From the NCBI GenBank assembly GCA_963802095.1, contig CAWDHI010000014.1, positions 1 to 50,819 of the forward strand: a stretch of DNA of 50,819 bases. Reading direction: 5' to 3'. The DNA comes from CAVVEQ01 sp963802095. Lineage in GTDB: Bacteria; Chloroflexota; Anaerolineae; Anaerolineales; Anaerolineaceae. The position numbers and the translations under genes were made by a program. Below the pieces are notes generated by a model. That model did no database searches. It worked only from the letters and a program-made list of their open reading frames with translations, and was not told the DNA's origin. Shown here one piece after another: positions 1 through 8,275 of this stretch (position 1 is its first letter; the number at the start of each line of letters is the position of its first letter).

Positions 1-120
1 CCGGTTCGGAAACTGAATTCCAATTTTCTAAACCAGGCTTTTTTTGCCGTATTCCACCCAATTAAAGCGTACCGGGAGTTCCGCCCGGTTCTGGGGAAGC
101 CGGGAATGACCGCTGCTTGA
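1..120 (+). CDS. C-terminal end of an upstream protein (partial)
   Basis: The first reading frame is open from base 1 to a TGA at 118-120 and encodes 39 residues ending KPGMTAA. The composition (hydrophobic and aromatic residues with scattered Arg and Lys) is protein-like, and the frame stops 36 bases before the next start codon, which fits the tight packing of this locus. The fragment is too short to assign a family. Given the neighbours it may be the tail of a glycosyltransferase or another glycan gene, but that is inference only. Confidence 0.5.
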   Translation, partial: PVRKLNSNFLNQAFFAVFHPIKAYREFRPVLGKPGMTAA

Positions 121-156
121 TGGTTGAATTGATATGATTAATAAGGATAGGAGAAA

Positions 157-1116
157 ATGAGGATCGGTCAAAACCCGGTAAAAAACCTGCAGACAGCGAC
201 AAAACCGAAAAGGATCACGGTTGCAGTCCTAAATCACATTCCATTTCTTAAAGGATTTTACTCGGAGATGCAGGATGTATTGAACCTTTGCCTTGAAAGC
301 GCTAGGGAGGATGCCGGTCTCGATTTCGATCTCATGGTTTTTGATAATGGCAGCTGCCGCGAAGTGCAAGAATGTTTGCTTGAAAAGCAAAAGAATGGGG
401 AGATCCAGTTTCTTTTCATTTCTGAAAAAAACCTCGGAAAGGGTGGAGCCTGGAATATCATTTTCAATGCGGCTCCCGGTGAGATCATCTCGTTCGCCGA
501 TAACGATGTTCTTTTTTCACCAAACTGGTTGAAGCGCTCTGTGGAGATTTTGGAGAATTATCCTCGGGTGGGTATGGTGACTGCCCGCCCGTTTCGCACG
601 AATCCGGATTTTTACACTTCCACGCTCCAATGGGCTGACAATGATTCAGATGCCTATTTGGAGAAGGGTACCCTGCTGCCATGGGATACTTTCCTGGAAT
701 TTAATCTCAGTTTAGGCGCAGAAGAGGAAGAAATCCGGAAAAAATATCAAACAACCGAAGACATCCTTGTTACATATCGCAATATCTCAGCCTATTTTGG
801 TTCTTCCCATTGGCAATTCACTTCTTATAAAAAAGTGCTTAAAGAATTTCTCCCAATCCAGATGGATAAACCCATGGGTGAGGTAAAGAAACTGGACCAA
901 ATGGTAAACGAAGCGGGCTACCTGAGACTGATGGTTTCCGACCCTCTGGCGATGAATATGAGCAACACAGTCCCTCTCGAAGGTCAGGGGGAAAATAGAA
1001 GTAAAACCCGAAAGTCAAGAAGCCATACAGGAAAGATGATTGCAAATCTGGTTTTCATAAGAAAGCCACTTCTGAAACTATACGATTGGATCTTTCGTCT
1101 TTATTATGAAAACTGA
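157..1116 (+). CDS. GT-A type (family 2-like) glycosyltransferase
   Basis: This 319-residue protein begins with a family 2-like core: a beta strand ITVAVLNHIP near residue 20, VFDNGS near residue 62 (the usual xDNGS nucleotide-binding turn) and KNLGKGGAWN near residue 92. The motif FADNDVLF near residue 113 is the metal-binding DxD-type site. The C-terminal half is less typical and probably sets acceptor choice. The start is supported by a purine-rich GGAGA-type ribosome site 5-9 bases upstream. The stop overlaps the next start by 11 bases, so the two are probably translated together. By location it adds a sugar to the surface glycan; donor and acceptor cannot be read from the sequence. It could also belong to one of the minor GT2-related families. 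Confidence 0.8.
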   Translation: MRIGQNPVKNLQTATKPKRITVAVLNHIPFLKGFYSEMQDVLNLCLESAREDAGLDFDLMVFDNGSCREVQECLLEKQKNGEIQFLFISEKNLGKGGAWNIIFNAAPGEIISFADNDVLFSPNWLKRSVEILENYPRVGMVTARPFRTNPDFYTSTLQWADNDSDAYLEKGTLLPWDTFLEFNLSLGAEEEEIRKKYQTTEDILVTYRNISAYFGSSHWQFTSYKKVLKEFLPIQMDKPMGEVKKLDQMVNEAGYLRLMVSDPLAMNMSNTVPLEGQGENRSKTRKSRSHTGKMIANLVFIRKPLLKLYDWIFRLYYEN

Positions 1117-2572
1117 CTCGTCTGAACCTTACACGCACACGGTTTTCATCGCCATTGATCACGGTATCGGTATGGCGTATTTTCTTAACACTGATTTGCT
1201 TCGGATTCTTCTTGACCATTCCGTTCGAATTGTGCTGTTGGTACAGGATGAAATGATTGAAACCTTGAAAAATCAATTTTCCAATGAGCGAAACATCATA
1301 GTTGAGTCGTTGCGGTTAAAGGATGCCATTCAATATTTCACAAGGTATCACGGATCTCTGCAGGCCAATCTGGATTACATACGCCGTACCAGCCTTGGCC
1401 ATAAAGTTCTCCTGACCTACGTGGATACTCACCGTCAGCGCAAGGAATACGAAGCGGAATCTTACCGCCGCAAGTTGGCTTTGATCCTGATGCGTCCGTT
1501 GATCTATATCCTCCGGTATTCCAAAATCGCAAGATTTTTCTTCCGTAAGACGCTCAATTTGCTATTTACACCGAAGCTCTACTCGGATCTTTTTGACAAG
1601 TATCACCCCGATCTTGTAATTTCTGATACCGCGGGTTGGCGGTTGGATCAATTCCTGCTTCGACAGGCGCACCGAAAAAAAATCCGGACCAGCACAGTTG
1701 TAATTGGTTGGGATAATCCCTCCAGCCAGGGTCTACCTGGAGCAGAAGTGGATGATATTGTGGTATGGTCCGAGATTCATAAAAAAGAAGCGGTGGATGG
1801 GATGGATTGGAGGCCAGGCAAGATTCATGTATGCGGGATGCCGCTGTATGACGGGTACATCAGCGGGAAATGGTTAATTGGACGCGGAGAGTATAACAAT
1901 CTCCACTCTTTGGATCCTACAAGAAAAGTGATCTCATTTGCTGCTACTGCTCTTTCAATTTCTCCCAATTTCCATATCATAGAGATGCTGGCTGAGGTTA
2001 TCAATAGCGGAGAATTGGTTGAACCATCCCAGTTATTGATCCGCTTGCACCCCAACCACTTTAAATCACAACCACATTACCAGGAAGAACGTAAGGCGAT
2101 CCTCGCATTGGCTGAACAAACTCCGAACGTTCATGTTGTAGAACCCAGGGAAGTTCTGGAAGGGATGGAGCGTTATTCAGGTGAGGATTATTCAGAAAAA
2201 GCTTCCATGTTGAAATATTCGGATGTTCTGGTGACGGTTTATTCCACCATGGTTGTTGAGGCAGCCTTGCATGATACGCCTTTCATTTCGGCTTGTATCA
2301 ACACTGAAACGGGATGGGAGAAGAATTACTGGATCCCATTATCGGAAGTGCCGGACTGGCCGACAGCACGCCGGGTGGTACGTTCGGATGCTGGTAAGAC
2401 AATATTCACCCGGGCGGATCTGGTTTTGGCATTGAATGCCTACCTGAAAGAAAAAACCCTCCATGCTAAAGAGCGAAAAGATTTCACCGTGCAGGAACTT
2501 ACTTATATCAGCGGTGAATCGACTTCGCACACCGCAGAAACGATCCTTTCCCTCCTGGAGAAGACGAAATGA
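1106..2572 (+). CDS. GT-B-like surface polysaccharide transferase
   Basis: The 488-residue product has no signal peptide. It shows a two-domain layout: an N-terminal half with a hydrophobic strand and an Arg/Lys-rich middle, and a C-terminal half with RLHPNH (about residue 312) and SDVLVTVYSTMVVEAALHDTPF (from about residue 374). An HP motif followed by an S/T-rich turn and a small-residue helix is typical of nucleotide-sugar binding in GT-B enzymes related to the CDP-glycerol transferase and UDP-GlcNAc 2-epimerase superfamily. The gene overlaps the preceding transferase and overlaps the next neuB-like gene by 4 bases. A role in transferring a sugar or polyol phosphate to the surface polymer is inferred. 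The exact family is not certain. Confidence 0.6.
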   Translation: MKTDSSEPYTHTVFIAIDHGIGMAYFLNTDLLRILLDHSVRIVLLVQDEMIETLKNQFSNERNIIVESLRLKDAIQYFTRYHGSLQANLDYIRRTSLGHKVLLTYVDTHRQRKEYEAESYRRKLALILMRPLIYILRYSKIARFFFRKTLNLLFTPKLYSDLFDKYHPDLVISDTAGWRLDQFLLRQAHRKKIRTSTVVIGWDNPSSQGLPGAEVDDIVVWSEIHKKEAVDGMDWRPGKIHVCGMPLYDGYISGKWLIGRGEYNNLHSLDPTRKVISFAATALSISPNFHIIEMLAEVINSGELVEPSQLLIRLHPNHFKSQPHYQEERKAILALAEQTPNVHVVEPREVLEGMERYSGEDYSEKASMLKYSDVLVTVYSTMVVEAALHDTPFISACINTETGWEKNYWIPLSEVPDWPTARRVVRSDAGKTIFTRADLVLALNAYLKEKTLHAKERKDFTVQELTYISGESTSHTAETILSLLEKTK

Positions 2573-3624
2573 AAGGTCGAAATGTATCTTTTCAAATTGG
2601 TTCACGTAAAGTAGGGAATGACCAACCTCCCCTGATTATTGCCGAAGTTGCCCAGGCACATGATGGCAGCCTGGGGACAGCCCATGCTTTCATCGATGCG
2701 GTGGCAGCTACAGGGGTGGAAGCGATTAAATTTCAAACACATTTAGCAGCTTCGGAATCATCTTTTCGCGAACCCTTCCGGGTCAAGTTCAGCAGGCAAG
2801 ACGAGACGAGATATGATTACTGGAAAAGGATGGAGTTTACACCAGAGCAGTGGCTTGACCTGGCAGATCACGCCAGGCAGCGTGGTTTAATCTTCCTGAG
2901 CTCCCCGTTTTCGGTCGAAGCTGTGGAATTGCTGGAGAAAGTGGGAATGCCTTGCTGGAAGATCGCATCTGGCGAAACCAGTAATCCCCAACTACTTGAA
3001 CGAATAATGAAAACGAAAAAACCAATCCTTCTTTCAACAGGTTTGAGCGATTGGCTGGAAATCGATGCCCTGGTAAAAAGAATCCAGGAAAAAAGGATTT
3101 CACTCTTGTTGATGCAATGCACAACCCAATACCCTGTACAACCAGAGAGGATCGGGTTGAATTTAATTGGGGAAATGAAGGATCGATATGAAACTCTGGT
3201 AGGTTTATCCGACCATTCCGGGTGTATTTACCCGGGTTTGGCAGCAATAGTCCTTGGCGCATCAGTTGTTGAAGTCCATGTGACTTTGGACCGGCGCATG
3301 TTCGGACCTGATGTAAAAGCTTCTCTTACTCCCAGGGAGCTGGTCCAGTTGGCAGATGGCTCCAAATATCTTTGGACAGCCATACAAAACCCGGGGAGCA
3401 AGCATACCCTTTCTCATGATCAGGTCGAATTGAAGGCGATTTTCGGTAAGAGCTTGTACCTTTTACGGGACTTGAAGAAGGGGGAAAGGATCCTGGTGAC
3501 TGACCTATCCGTCCGAAAACCGGGTGATGGCATCCCAGCGACACGGTTGAAAGAGATCATCGGAAAGACGATCCGGCATGATATCCATGGCCAGACTTTT
3601 CTTAAAGAAGAGGATTTTGAATGA
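2569..3624 (+). CDS. neuB: NeuB-type nonulosonic acid synthase with SAF domain
   Basis: This 351-residue enzyme belongs to the sialic acid synthase family, which condenses phosphoenolpyruvate with a mannosamine-type sugar to give a nine-carbon keto-acid sugar. The N-terminal TIM-barrel domain shows IIAEVAQAHDG, VEAIKFQTH, KIASGE, LSTGLSD, TTQYP and GLSDHSG. His216 and His237 (in EVHVTLD) fall where the family binds its metal. The last 60 or so residues (GKSLYLLRDLKKGERI to the end) form the SAF antifreeze-like domain that caps the active site in the NeuB dimer. It overlaps the genes on both sides by 4 bases. Immediate neighbours neuC and neuA point to a sialic or legionaminic-type product; the exact substrate is not determined. 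Confidence 0.92.
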   Translation: MKGRNVSFQIGSRKVGNDQPPLIIAEVAQAHDGSLGTAHAFIDAVAATGVEAIKFQTHLAASESSFREPFRVKFSRQDETRYDYWKRMEFTPEQWLDLADHARQRGLIFLSSPFSVEAVELLEKVGMPCWKIASGETSNPQLLERIMKTKKPILLSTGLSDWLEIDALVKRIQEKRISLLLMQCTTQYPVQPERIGLNLIGEMKDRYETLVGLSDHSGCIYPGLAAIVLGASVVEVHVTLDRRMFGPDVKASLTPRELVQLADGSKYLWTAIQNPGSKHTLSHDQVELKAIFGKSLYLLRDLKKGERILVTDLSVRKPGDGIPATRLKEIIGKTIRHDIHGQTFLKEEDFE

Positions 3625-4781
3625 CAGCGAACCGAAAAATTTGTGTGGTGATTACTGCCCGGCCCAGTTACTCTCGCATCCGGACTGCTTTGGATGGGAT
3701 CAGGAATCATCCCAACCTTGAATTACAGTTGGTTGTGGCTGCATCTGCGTTACTGGACCGATACGGAAAGGTGATCCGCTACATCGAGGCGGATGGTTTC
3801 AACATCAACGCGAAAGTTTACATGGTTCTGGAAGGTGAAAACCTGGTCAGTTCGGCAAAAACCACCGGGATCGGTCTGATGGAGCTTCCCACGGTGTTTG
3901 ATAATCTCAATCCGGATATCGTAGTTACCATCGCGGACCGATATGAGACTATTGCCACGGCAATCGCAGCTGCTTACATGAATATCCCACTTGCCCATAT
4001 TCAAGGTGGGGAGATAACCGGTTCAATAGATGAAAAGGTGCGTCATGCTGTGACCAAGCTTGCGGATTATCACCTGGTGGCTACGGAGGGTGCCCGGCAG
4101 CGTGTGATCCGAATGGGTGAGGAACCGGATTCGGTTTTTTGTTGTGGTTGCCCATCCATTGATATTGCCGAGCAGGTGCTCCAAGCCCCGGGTGAGAGAA
4201 TAGACCCATTTGAAAAATATGGCGGGGTAGGTGCCAAAGTAGATATTTCCAACGGTTACCTTGTCGTAATGCAGCATCCGGTAACTACGGAATATGAACT
4301 GGCACGGCAGCACATCACGCAGACGCTTCAAGCTGTGGATCAACTGGGGCTGCCTACGCTTTGGTTCTGGCCGAATGTGGATGCAGGCTCGGACGGAACA
4401 TCCGAAGGCATCCGTTCATACCGCGAGACTCACCGACCAAAACATATCCACTTCTTTAAGGAACTCCCCCCGAATGATTTTCTAAAACTGGTGTATCACT
4501 CGGCTTGCATTATTGGGAATTCAAGTGTGGCGATCCGGGAGTGTTCGTATCTGGGGGTGCCGGCGGTGAATATTGGCTCGAGAGAATCCCGACGGGAGAG
4601 GGGTATGAATGTGATCGACGTAGAATATGATCAGAATCGTATTCGGGAAGCAATCGAGTCTCAAATCGGCCATGGTCGTTATGACGACGAAAAGATCTAT
4701 GGAGATGGACATGCTGGCGAGAAGATTGCCGCCATCCTGGCACAGGTGCCTTTAAAATTCAAAAAGCAGATCACTTATTAG
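3621..4781 (+). CDS. neuC: UDP-sugar 2-epimerase, hydrolysing (NeuC-like)
   Basis: This 386-residue protein is a NeuC/WecB-superfamily enzyme. Family members convert UDP-GlcNAc, or a diacetyl derivative, to a free mannosamine-type sugar plus UDP. Visible motifs are ITARPSYSRI near the N-terminus, IADRYE near residue 100, the long signature around HIQGGEITGSID (residues about 122-133) with VRHAVTKLADYH after it, and HPVTTEY and GNSSVAIRE in the C-terminal nucleotide-binding domain. It overlaps neuB by 4 bases and feeds it. It is the only epimerase of its kind in the window, although there are two NeuB-type enzymes, so the second synthase must use another substrate supply or share this one. Confidence 0.9.
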   Translation: MTANRKICVVITARPSYSRIRTALDGIRNHPNLELQLVVAASALLDRYGKVIRYIEADGFNINAKVYMVLEGENLVSSAKTTGIGLMELPTVFDNLNPDIVVTIADRYETIATAIAAAYMNIPLAHIQGGEITGSIDEKVRHAVTKLADYHLVATEGARQRVIRMGEEPDSVFCCGCPSIDIAEQVLQAPGERIDPFEKYGGVGAKVDISNGYLVVMQHPVTTEYELARQHITQTLQAVDQLGLPTLWFWPNVDAGSDGTSEGIRSYRETHRPKHIHFFKELPPNDFLKLVYHSACIIGNSSVAIRECSYLGVPAVNIGSRESRRERGMNVIDVEYDQNRIREAIESQIGHGRYDDEKIYGDGHAGEKIAAILAQVPLKFKKQITY

Positions 4782-4788
4782 GAATGGA

Positions 4789-5508
4789 ATGGAAGATTTA
4801 AAAATCCTGGCAGTTATACCCGCCCGCGGAGGATCGAAGGGAGTATTTCGTAAGAACATCCGTGAGATACTCGGGAAACCTTTGATCGCGTATTCACTCC
4901 AGGCAGCATTCGATGCCAGGGATGTTTTGTATAAAACGATCGTTTCAACCGACGATCCGGAGATAGCCTCTATCGTAAAAAAGTGGGGTGGCGAGGTTCC
5001 ATTCTTGAGGCCGGATGAACTAGCGGGAGACCAAACTCCGATGGTACCGGTGTTAAAACACGCGATCTCTGAAATGGAGCAACGCGACCTGGTTACTTTC
5101 GATTATGTGCTCCTGCTTCAACCCACTGCGATTTTTCGGACAGGGGAGGATATCCGCAATTCTGTAAGTTTGATAAAAAAAGGTGGTTGCGATTCTGTTA
5201 TAAGCGTCGTGCAAGTCTTCTCCACCCACCCGATCCTGATGAAAAAGATCGTCGAAGGTGAACTTGTTCCATATTGCATTAATGAGAAGGAAGGTACACG
5301 GCGGCAGGATTACCAACCCCCTGCATATATGCGGAATGGGGCTATCTATCTTTCCCGACGTGCCAATATCATAGAGAACGATTCGATATGGGGAAAAACG
5401 ATTCGTCCGTATGTGATGCCAGAGGAAAGATCCATCAACATCGATTCTGAGTTCGATCTTAAACTCGCCGAGTACATCCTATCCACTGGAAGGGATTATG
5501 AAGCGTAA
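4789..5508 (+). CDS. neuA: CMP-nonulosonic acid cytidylyltransferase 1 (NeuA-like)
   Basis: The 239-residue protein opens with AVIPARGGSKGVFRKNI, the CTP-binding signature of acylneuraminate cytidylyltransferases, followed by KPLIAYSLQAA, STDDPEIA, LLQPTAIFR and NIDSEFDLKLAEYIL (the metal-binding D near the end). It activates the keto-acid sugar by coupling it to CMP. It follows neuC after 7 bases and overlaps the next dehydrogenase gene by 11 bases. The short length, with no extra C-terminal domain, is normal for single-domain bacterial enzymes. It is the first of three such enzymes in the locus and, by position, the likely partner of the upstream neuB/neuC pair. Confidence 0.88.
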   Translation: MEDLKILAVIPARGGSKGVFRKNIREILGKPLIAYSLQAAFDARDVLYKTIVSTDDPEIASIVKKWGGEVPFLRPDELAGDQTPMVPVLKHAISEMEQRDLVTFDYVLLLQPTAIFRTGEDIRNSVSLIKKGGCDSVISVVQVFSTHPILMKKIVEGELVPYCINEKEGTRRQDYQPPAYMRNGAIYLSRRANIIENDSIWGKTIRPYVMPEERSINIDSEFDLKLAEYILSTGRDYEA

Positions 5509-6466
5509 ACTGAGAATTTTAATCAGCGAACCATCCGGGTATTCCGTTGAAGCGCTTCACATTTACAGGGGATTGGGCGATATTCACTTTGGTCCTTACA
5601 CCCGTGAAGAGTTGCTGAAAAGGATTGATGATACCCAGGTGATCGTCATCCGGTTAGGTCATAAGATCGACGAGGCATTAATAAACCGGGGGATGAATTT
5701 GCAAGTGATCGTTTCTCCCACAACCGGGTTGGATCATATCGACTTGGAAGCTGTTAAAAATAAAAACCTAGAGGTGATCAGCCTGAAGGGCGAAACCGAG
5801 TTTTTACGCGGAATTTCAGCCACGGCAGAACTTTCTTGGGGTTTGCTTCTTGCCGCCACGCGGAAGATCCCTGCAGCCTCGCAGAGCGCGACTGCAGGTA
5901 CTTGGGAGCGCGAAGAATTTATCGGTCACGACCTGAAAGGAATGAACCTCGGAATTATTGGATTGGGTAGAATAGGCGAGATGGTGGCTAAGTTCGGTTT
6001 TGCATTTGGGATGAATGTGACAGCCTTCGACCCATTTCGAGTTGGTTGGATGCAAGGGGTAAAGAAGGCGGAATCCTTGAAACCACTGCTTGCAGAAAGC
6101 GATGCGGTCATGATTCACATCCCGCTTAACCCGGAAACTACACATCTCTTAGGAAAAACAGAATTTCAGGAGATGAAGCCAGGATGTGTTTTAGTAAACA
6201 CTTCGCGCGGTGGGATTGTTGACGAGTCGGAGCTGATCCATGCTATGGAAGGGGGAATAATATCTGCTGCCGCGCTGGATGTGATCCAAGCTGAAGTCAA
6301 TCGGGAAAAAGTAATAATCTCTCCCCTGGTCGATTATGCAAAGATCCACCCGAATTTAATTCTCACCCCGCACATTGGCGGAGCGACAGTGGAATCGATG
6401 CATGCAACAGAGCATTTTTTGGCGAAGAAACTGCAGGCATTTATTAAATCAAGGCAGGATTCATGA
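5498..6466 (+). CDS. D-isomer 2-hydroxyacid dehydrogenase 1
   Basis: This 322-residue NAD-dependent dehydrogenase has the split catalytic domain of the D-2-hydroxyacid family. The Rossmann fold begins at GIIGLGRIGEM (glycine motif near residue 154). NTSRGGIVDE near residue 233 carries the substrate-binding Arg, and TPHIGGAT near residue 290 carries the catalytic His. It could interconvert a 2-keto acid and a 2-hydroxy acid. In this context it may act on a sugar acid or supply a pyruvate-like precursor, but this is inferred. It overlaps both neighbours (11 bases and 4 bases). A second, diverged copy of the same family is at 16633-17616, again next to an SDR gene. Confidence 0.85.
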   Translation: MKRKLRILISEPSGYSVEALHIYRGLGDIHFGPYTREELLKRIDDTQVIVIRLGHKIDEALINRGMNLQVIVSPTTGLDHIDLEAVKNKNLEVISLKGETEFLRGISATAELSWGLLLAATRKIPAASQSATAGTWEREEFIGHDLKGMNLGIIGLGRIGEMVAKFGFAFGMNVTAFDPFRVGWMQGVKKAESLKPLLAESDAVMIHIPLNPETTHLLGKTEFQEMKPGCVLVNTSRGGIVDESELIHAMEGGIISAAALDVIQAEVNREKVIISPLVDYAKIHPNLILTPHIGGATVESMHATEHFLAKKLQAFIKSRQDS

Positions 6467-7440
6467 AATTTCTGATCGCCGGCCTGGGTTCCATTGGACG
6501 TCGCCACCTGCGAAATTTGATCGCATTGGGCGAGCGGGATATTATCCTTTTTCGGACTAATCACAGCACCCTTGATCTGGAAGAGTTTTCCGGAATTCCA
6601 GTTTTTCACGACCTGCATGCAGCCCTTGCGGAAGGACCGCGAGGAGTCGTTGTTTCAAATCCAACCGCACTGCACCTGGATGTTGCGATTCCAGCTGCCA
6701 AAGCTGGGTGTGCGATTCTGTTGGAAAAACCAGTCTCTCATAACTTCGATCGTATCGATATGCTTCAATCCGCACTGAAGGCTGGTGAAGGCAACCTTCT
6801 AATGGGATTCCAATTCCGCTTTCATCCCACGCTGCGCAAAGTGGCGGAGTGGATCCAGCAAAGGGCAATCGGCTCACCGCTCAGCTTCCTCTGCCAGTGG
6901 GGCGAGTACCTGCCCGGGTGGCACCACTGGGAGGATTACCGCCAGAGTTACTCCGCCCGGTCGGACCTGGGAGGGGGTGTAGTGCGGACGCTTTGCCACC
7001 CACTGGATTATCTGGGTTGGATCTTTGGTGATGCATCCTTGCGGTGGGCTTATACTGGCAAGGTCAGTTCTCTCGAGATCGATGTGGAGGACCTGGCTAA
7101 GGTTGAATTAAGTTATCCTTCGGGATTGGAGGGGAGTCTTGCGCTGGATTACTTCCGCCAACCACCACTGCATATGCTGGAGATCAGTGGAAGCGAAGGG
7201 TTGATCGAATGGAAGAATAATACCGGGGCTGCCAGGATTTATCGTACCACCACAGAAGATTGGGAGACAGCCCTGCCTCCGGAGGGTTTCGATCGAAACG
7301 ATCTTTTCCTGGAGGAAATGCGCTACTTTATCCGGATGGCAAAGGGCGAAGAAGAACCCATTTGCACCCTCGAAGATGGAATCCGAACCCAGAAATTAGT
7401 TCAGGCGATTTTTGATATATCTGCAAAGAACCGCAAGTAA
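6463..7440 (+). CDS. Gfo/Idh/MocA family sugar oxidoreductase
   Basis: The 325-residue product starts with KFLIAGLGSIGRRHLRNL, a typical NAD(P)-binding glycine motif. VVSNPTALHLDVAIPAAKAG and LEKPVSH follow, where Lys is the usual catalytic residue of the family. The C-terminal half (GFQFRFHPTLR, GGGVVRTLCHPLDYLGWIFG) is the alpha/beta substrate domain. Such enzymes oxidise or reduce hydroxyls on sugars, often as nucleotide-linked or free sugars, and in glycan loci they help make modified amino or keto sugars. The gene overlaps the upstream dehydrogenase by 4 bases. The precise substrate is unknown; no aminotransferase is nearby, which argues against a simple amino-sugar route. Confidence 0.85.
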   Translation: MKFLIAGLGSIGRRHLRNLIALGERDIILFRTNHSTLDLEEFSGIPVFHDLHAALAEGPRGVVVSNPTALHLDVAIPAAKAGCAILLEKPVSHNFDRIDMLQSALKAGEGNLLMGFQFRFHPTLRKVAEWIQQRAIGSPLSFLCQWGEYLPGWHHWEDYRQSYSARSDLGGGVVRTLCHPLDYLGWIFGDASLRWAYTGKVSSLEIDVEDLAKVELSYPSGLEGSLALDYFRQPPLHMLEISGSEGLIEWKNNTGAARIYRTTTEDWETALPPEGFDRNDLFLEEMRYFIRMAKGEEEPICTLEDGIRTQKLVQAIFDISAKNRK

Positions 7441-7453
7441 TTAAGGATGATCC

Positions 7454-8275
7454 ATGGATAGTATTTTCGATAAATTCAATCTCAAAGGGCGTTCAGCGAT
7501 CGTTACCGGTGGCGCGGGGCTGCTGGGGCGGCAATTCTGCATGACCCTTGCTCAGGCAGGCGCGGCAGTCGTCGTGGCCGATTTCAACCTGGAGGCTGCT
7601 GAAGGGACCTCGCTCTCGATCGCAGCGCGCGGGATGCTGGCTTCCGCCATCAGGGTGGATGTCACCGAACCGCGATCAGTTGCAGAAATGATCGCCTTTT
7701 GTGATGAAAAGTTCGGCGGCCCGGATATCCTGGTCTGCAGCGCGGCAAAAGATCCGAAATTCGACGAGGCTAATCACGAGCAATCTTTGAATGCCTTTGA
7801 GACTTTTCCCCTGGATGCCTGGAAACAAGCCCTGGATGTAAACCTCACCGGTATGTTCCTCTGCGCGCAGGCAGCCGCGATTAAAATGGTTGCCCAGGAG
7901 CGGGGGGTCATCATCAATATCTGCTCTACATACGGGTTGGTAGGTCCGGATCAGCGCATCTACAAGAAACCAGGAAAACCAGATCAATTCAAACCGGTAT
8001 ATTACTCAGTAACCAAGGCCGGGGTTCTGGGGCTCACCCGATACCTGGCTACTTATTACGCTGGAAAAAATATTCGTGCGAATGCTCTTACCCCGGGAGG
8101 AGTCTTCAATAACCATGATGAGGTTTTCATGCAGAACTATTCCTCGCGCACTGTGCTGGGTAGAATGGCAAAACAGGATGAGATGAACGGTGCGCTGCTC
8201 TTTTTGGCATCGGATGCGTCATCCTACATGACCGGTTCCAACGTAGTGGTGGATGGAGGTTGGACGGCATGGTGA
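7454..8275 (+). CDS. Short-chain dehydrogenase/reductase 1
   Basis: This 273-residue SDR has the cofactor motif TGGAGLLGRQF near residue 18, the acidic residue ADFN that favours NAD, SAAKDPKF, and the catalytic region ICSTYG with YYSVTKAG (Tyr and Lys) after it. The C-terminal LTPGGVFNN and SNVVVDGGWTAW match classical SDRs. An insertion between the Ser and Tyr motifs (YKKPGKPDQFKPV) resembles that of SDRs found beside cytidylyltransferases in flagellin or surface-sugar loci such as PtmA; that comparison is from memory. The stop overlaps the following fusion gene. The likely role is oxidation or reduction of a sugar precursor in the nonulosonate pathway. Confidence 0.85.
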   Translation: MDSIFDKFNLKGRSAIVTGGAGLLGRQFCMTLAQAGAAVVVADFNLEAAEGTSLSIAARGMLASAIRVDVTEPRSVAEMIAFCDEKFGGPDILVCSAAKDPKFDEANHEQSLNAFETFPLDAWKQALDVNLTGMFLCAQAAAIKMVAQERGVIINICSTYGLVGPDQRIYKKPGKPDQFKPVYYSVTKAGVLGLTRYLATYYAGKNIRANALTPGGVFNNHDEVFMQNYSSRTVLGRMAKQDEMNGALLFLASDASSYMTGSNVVVDGGWTAW

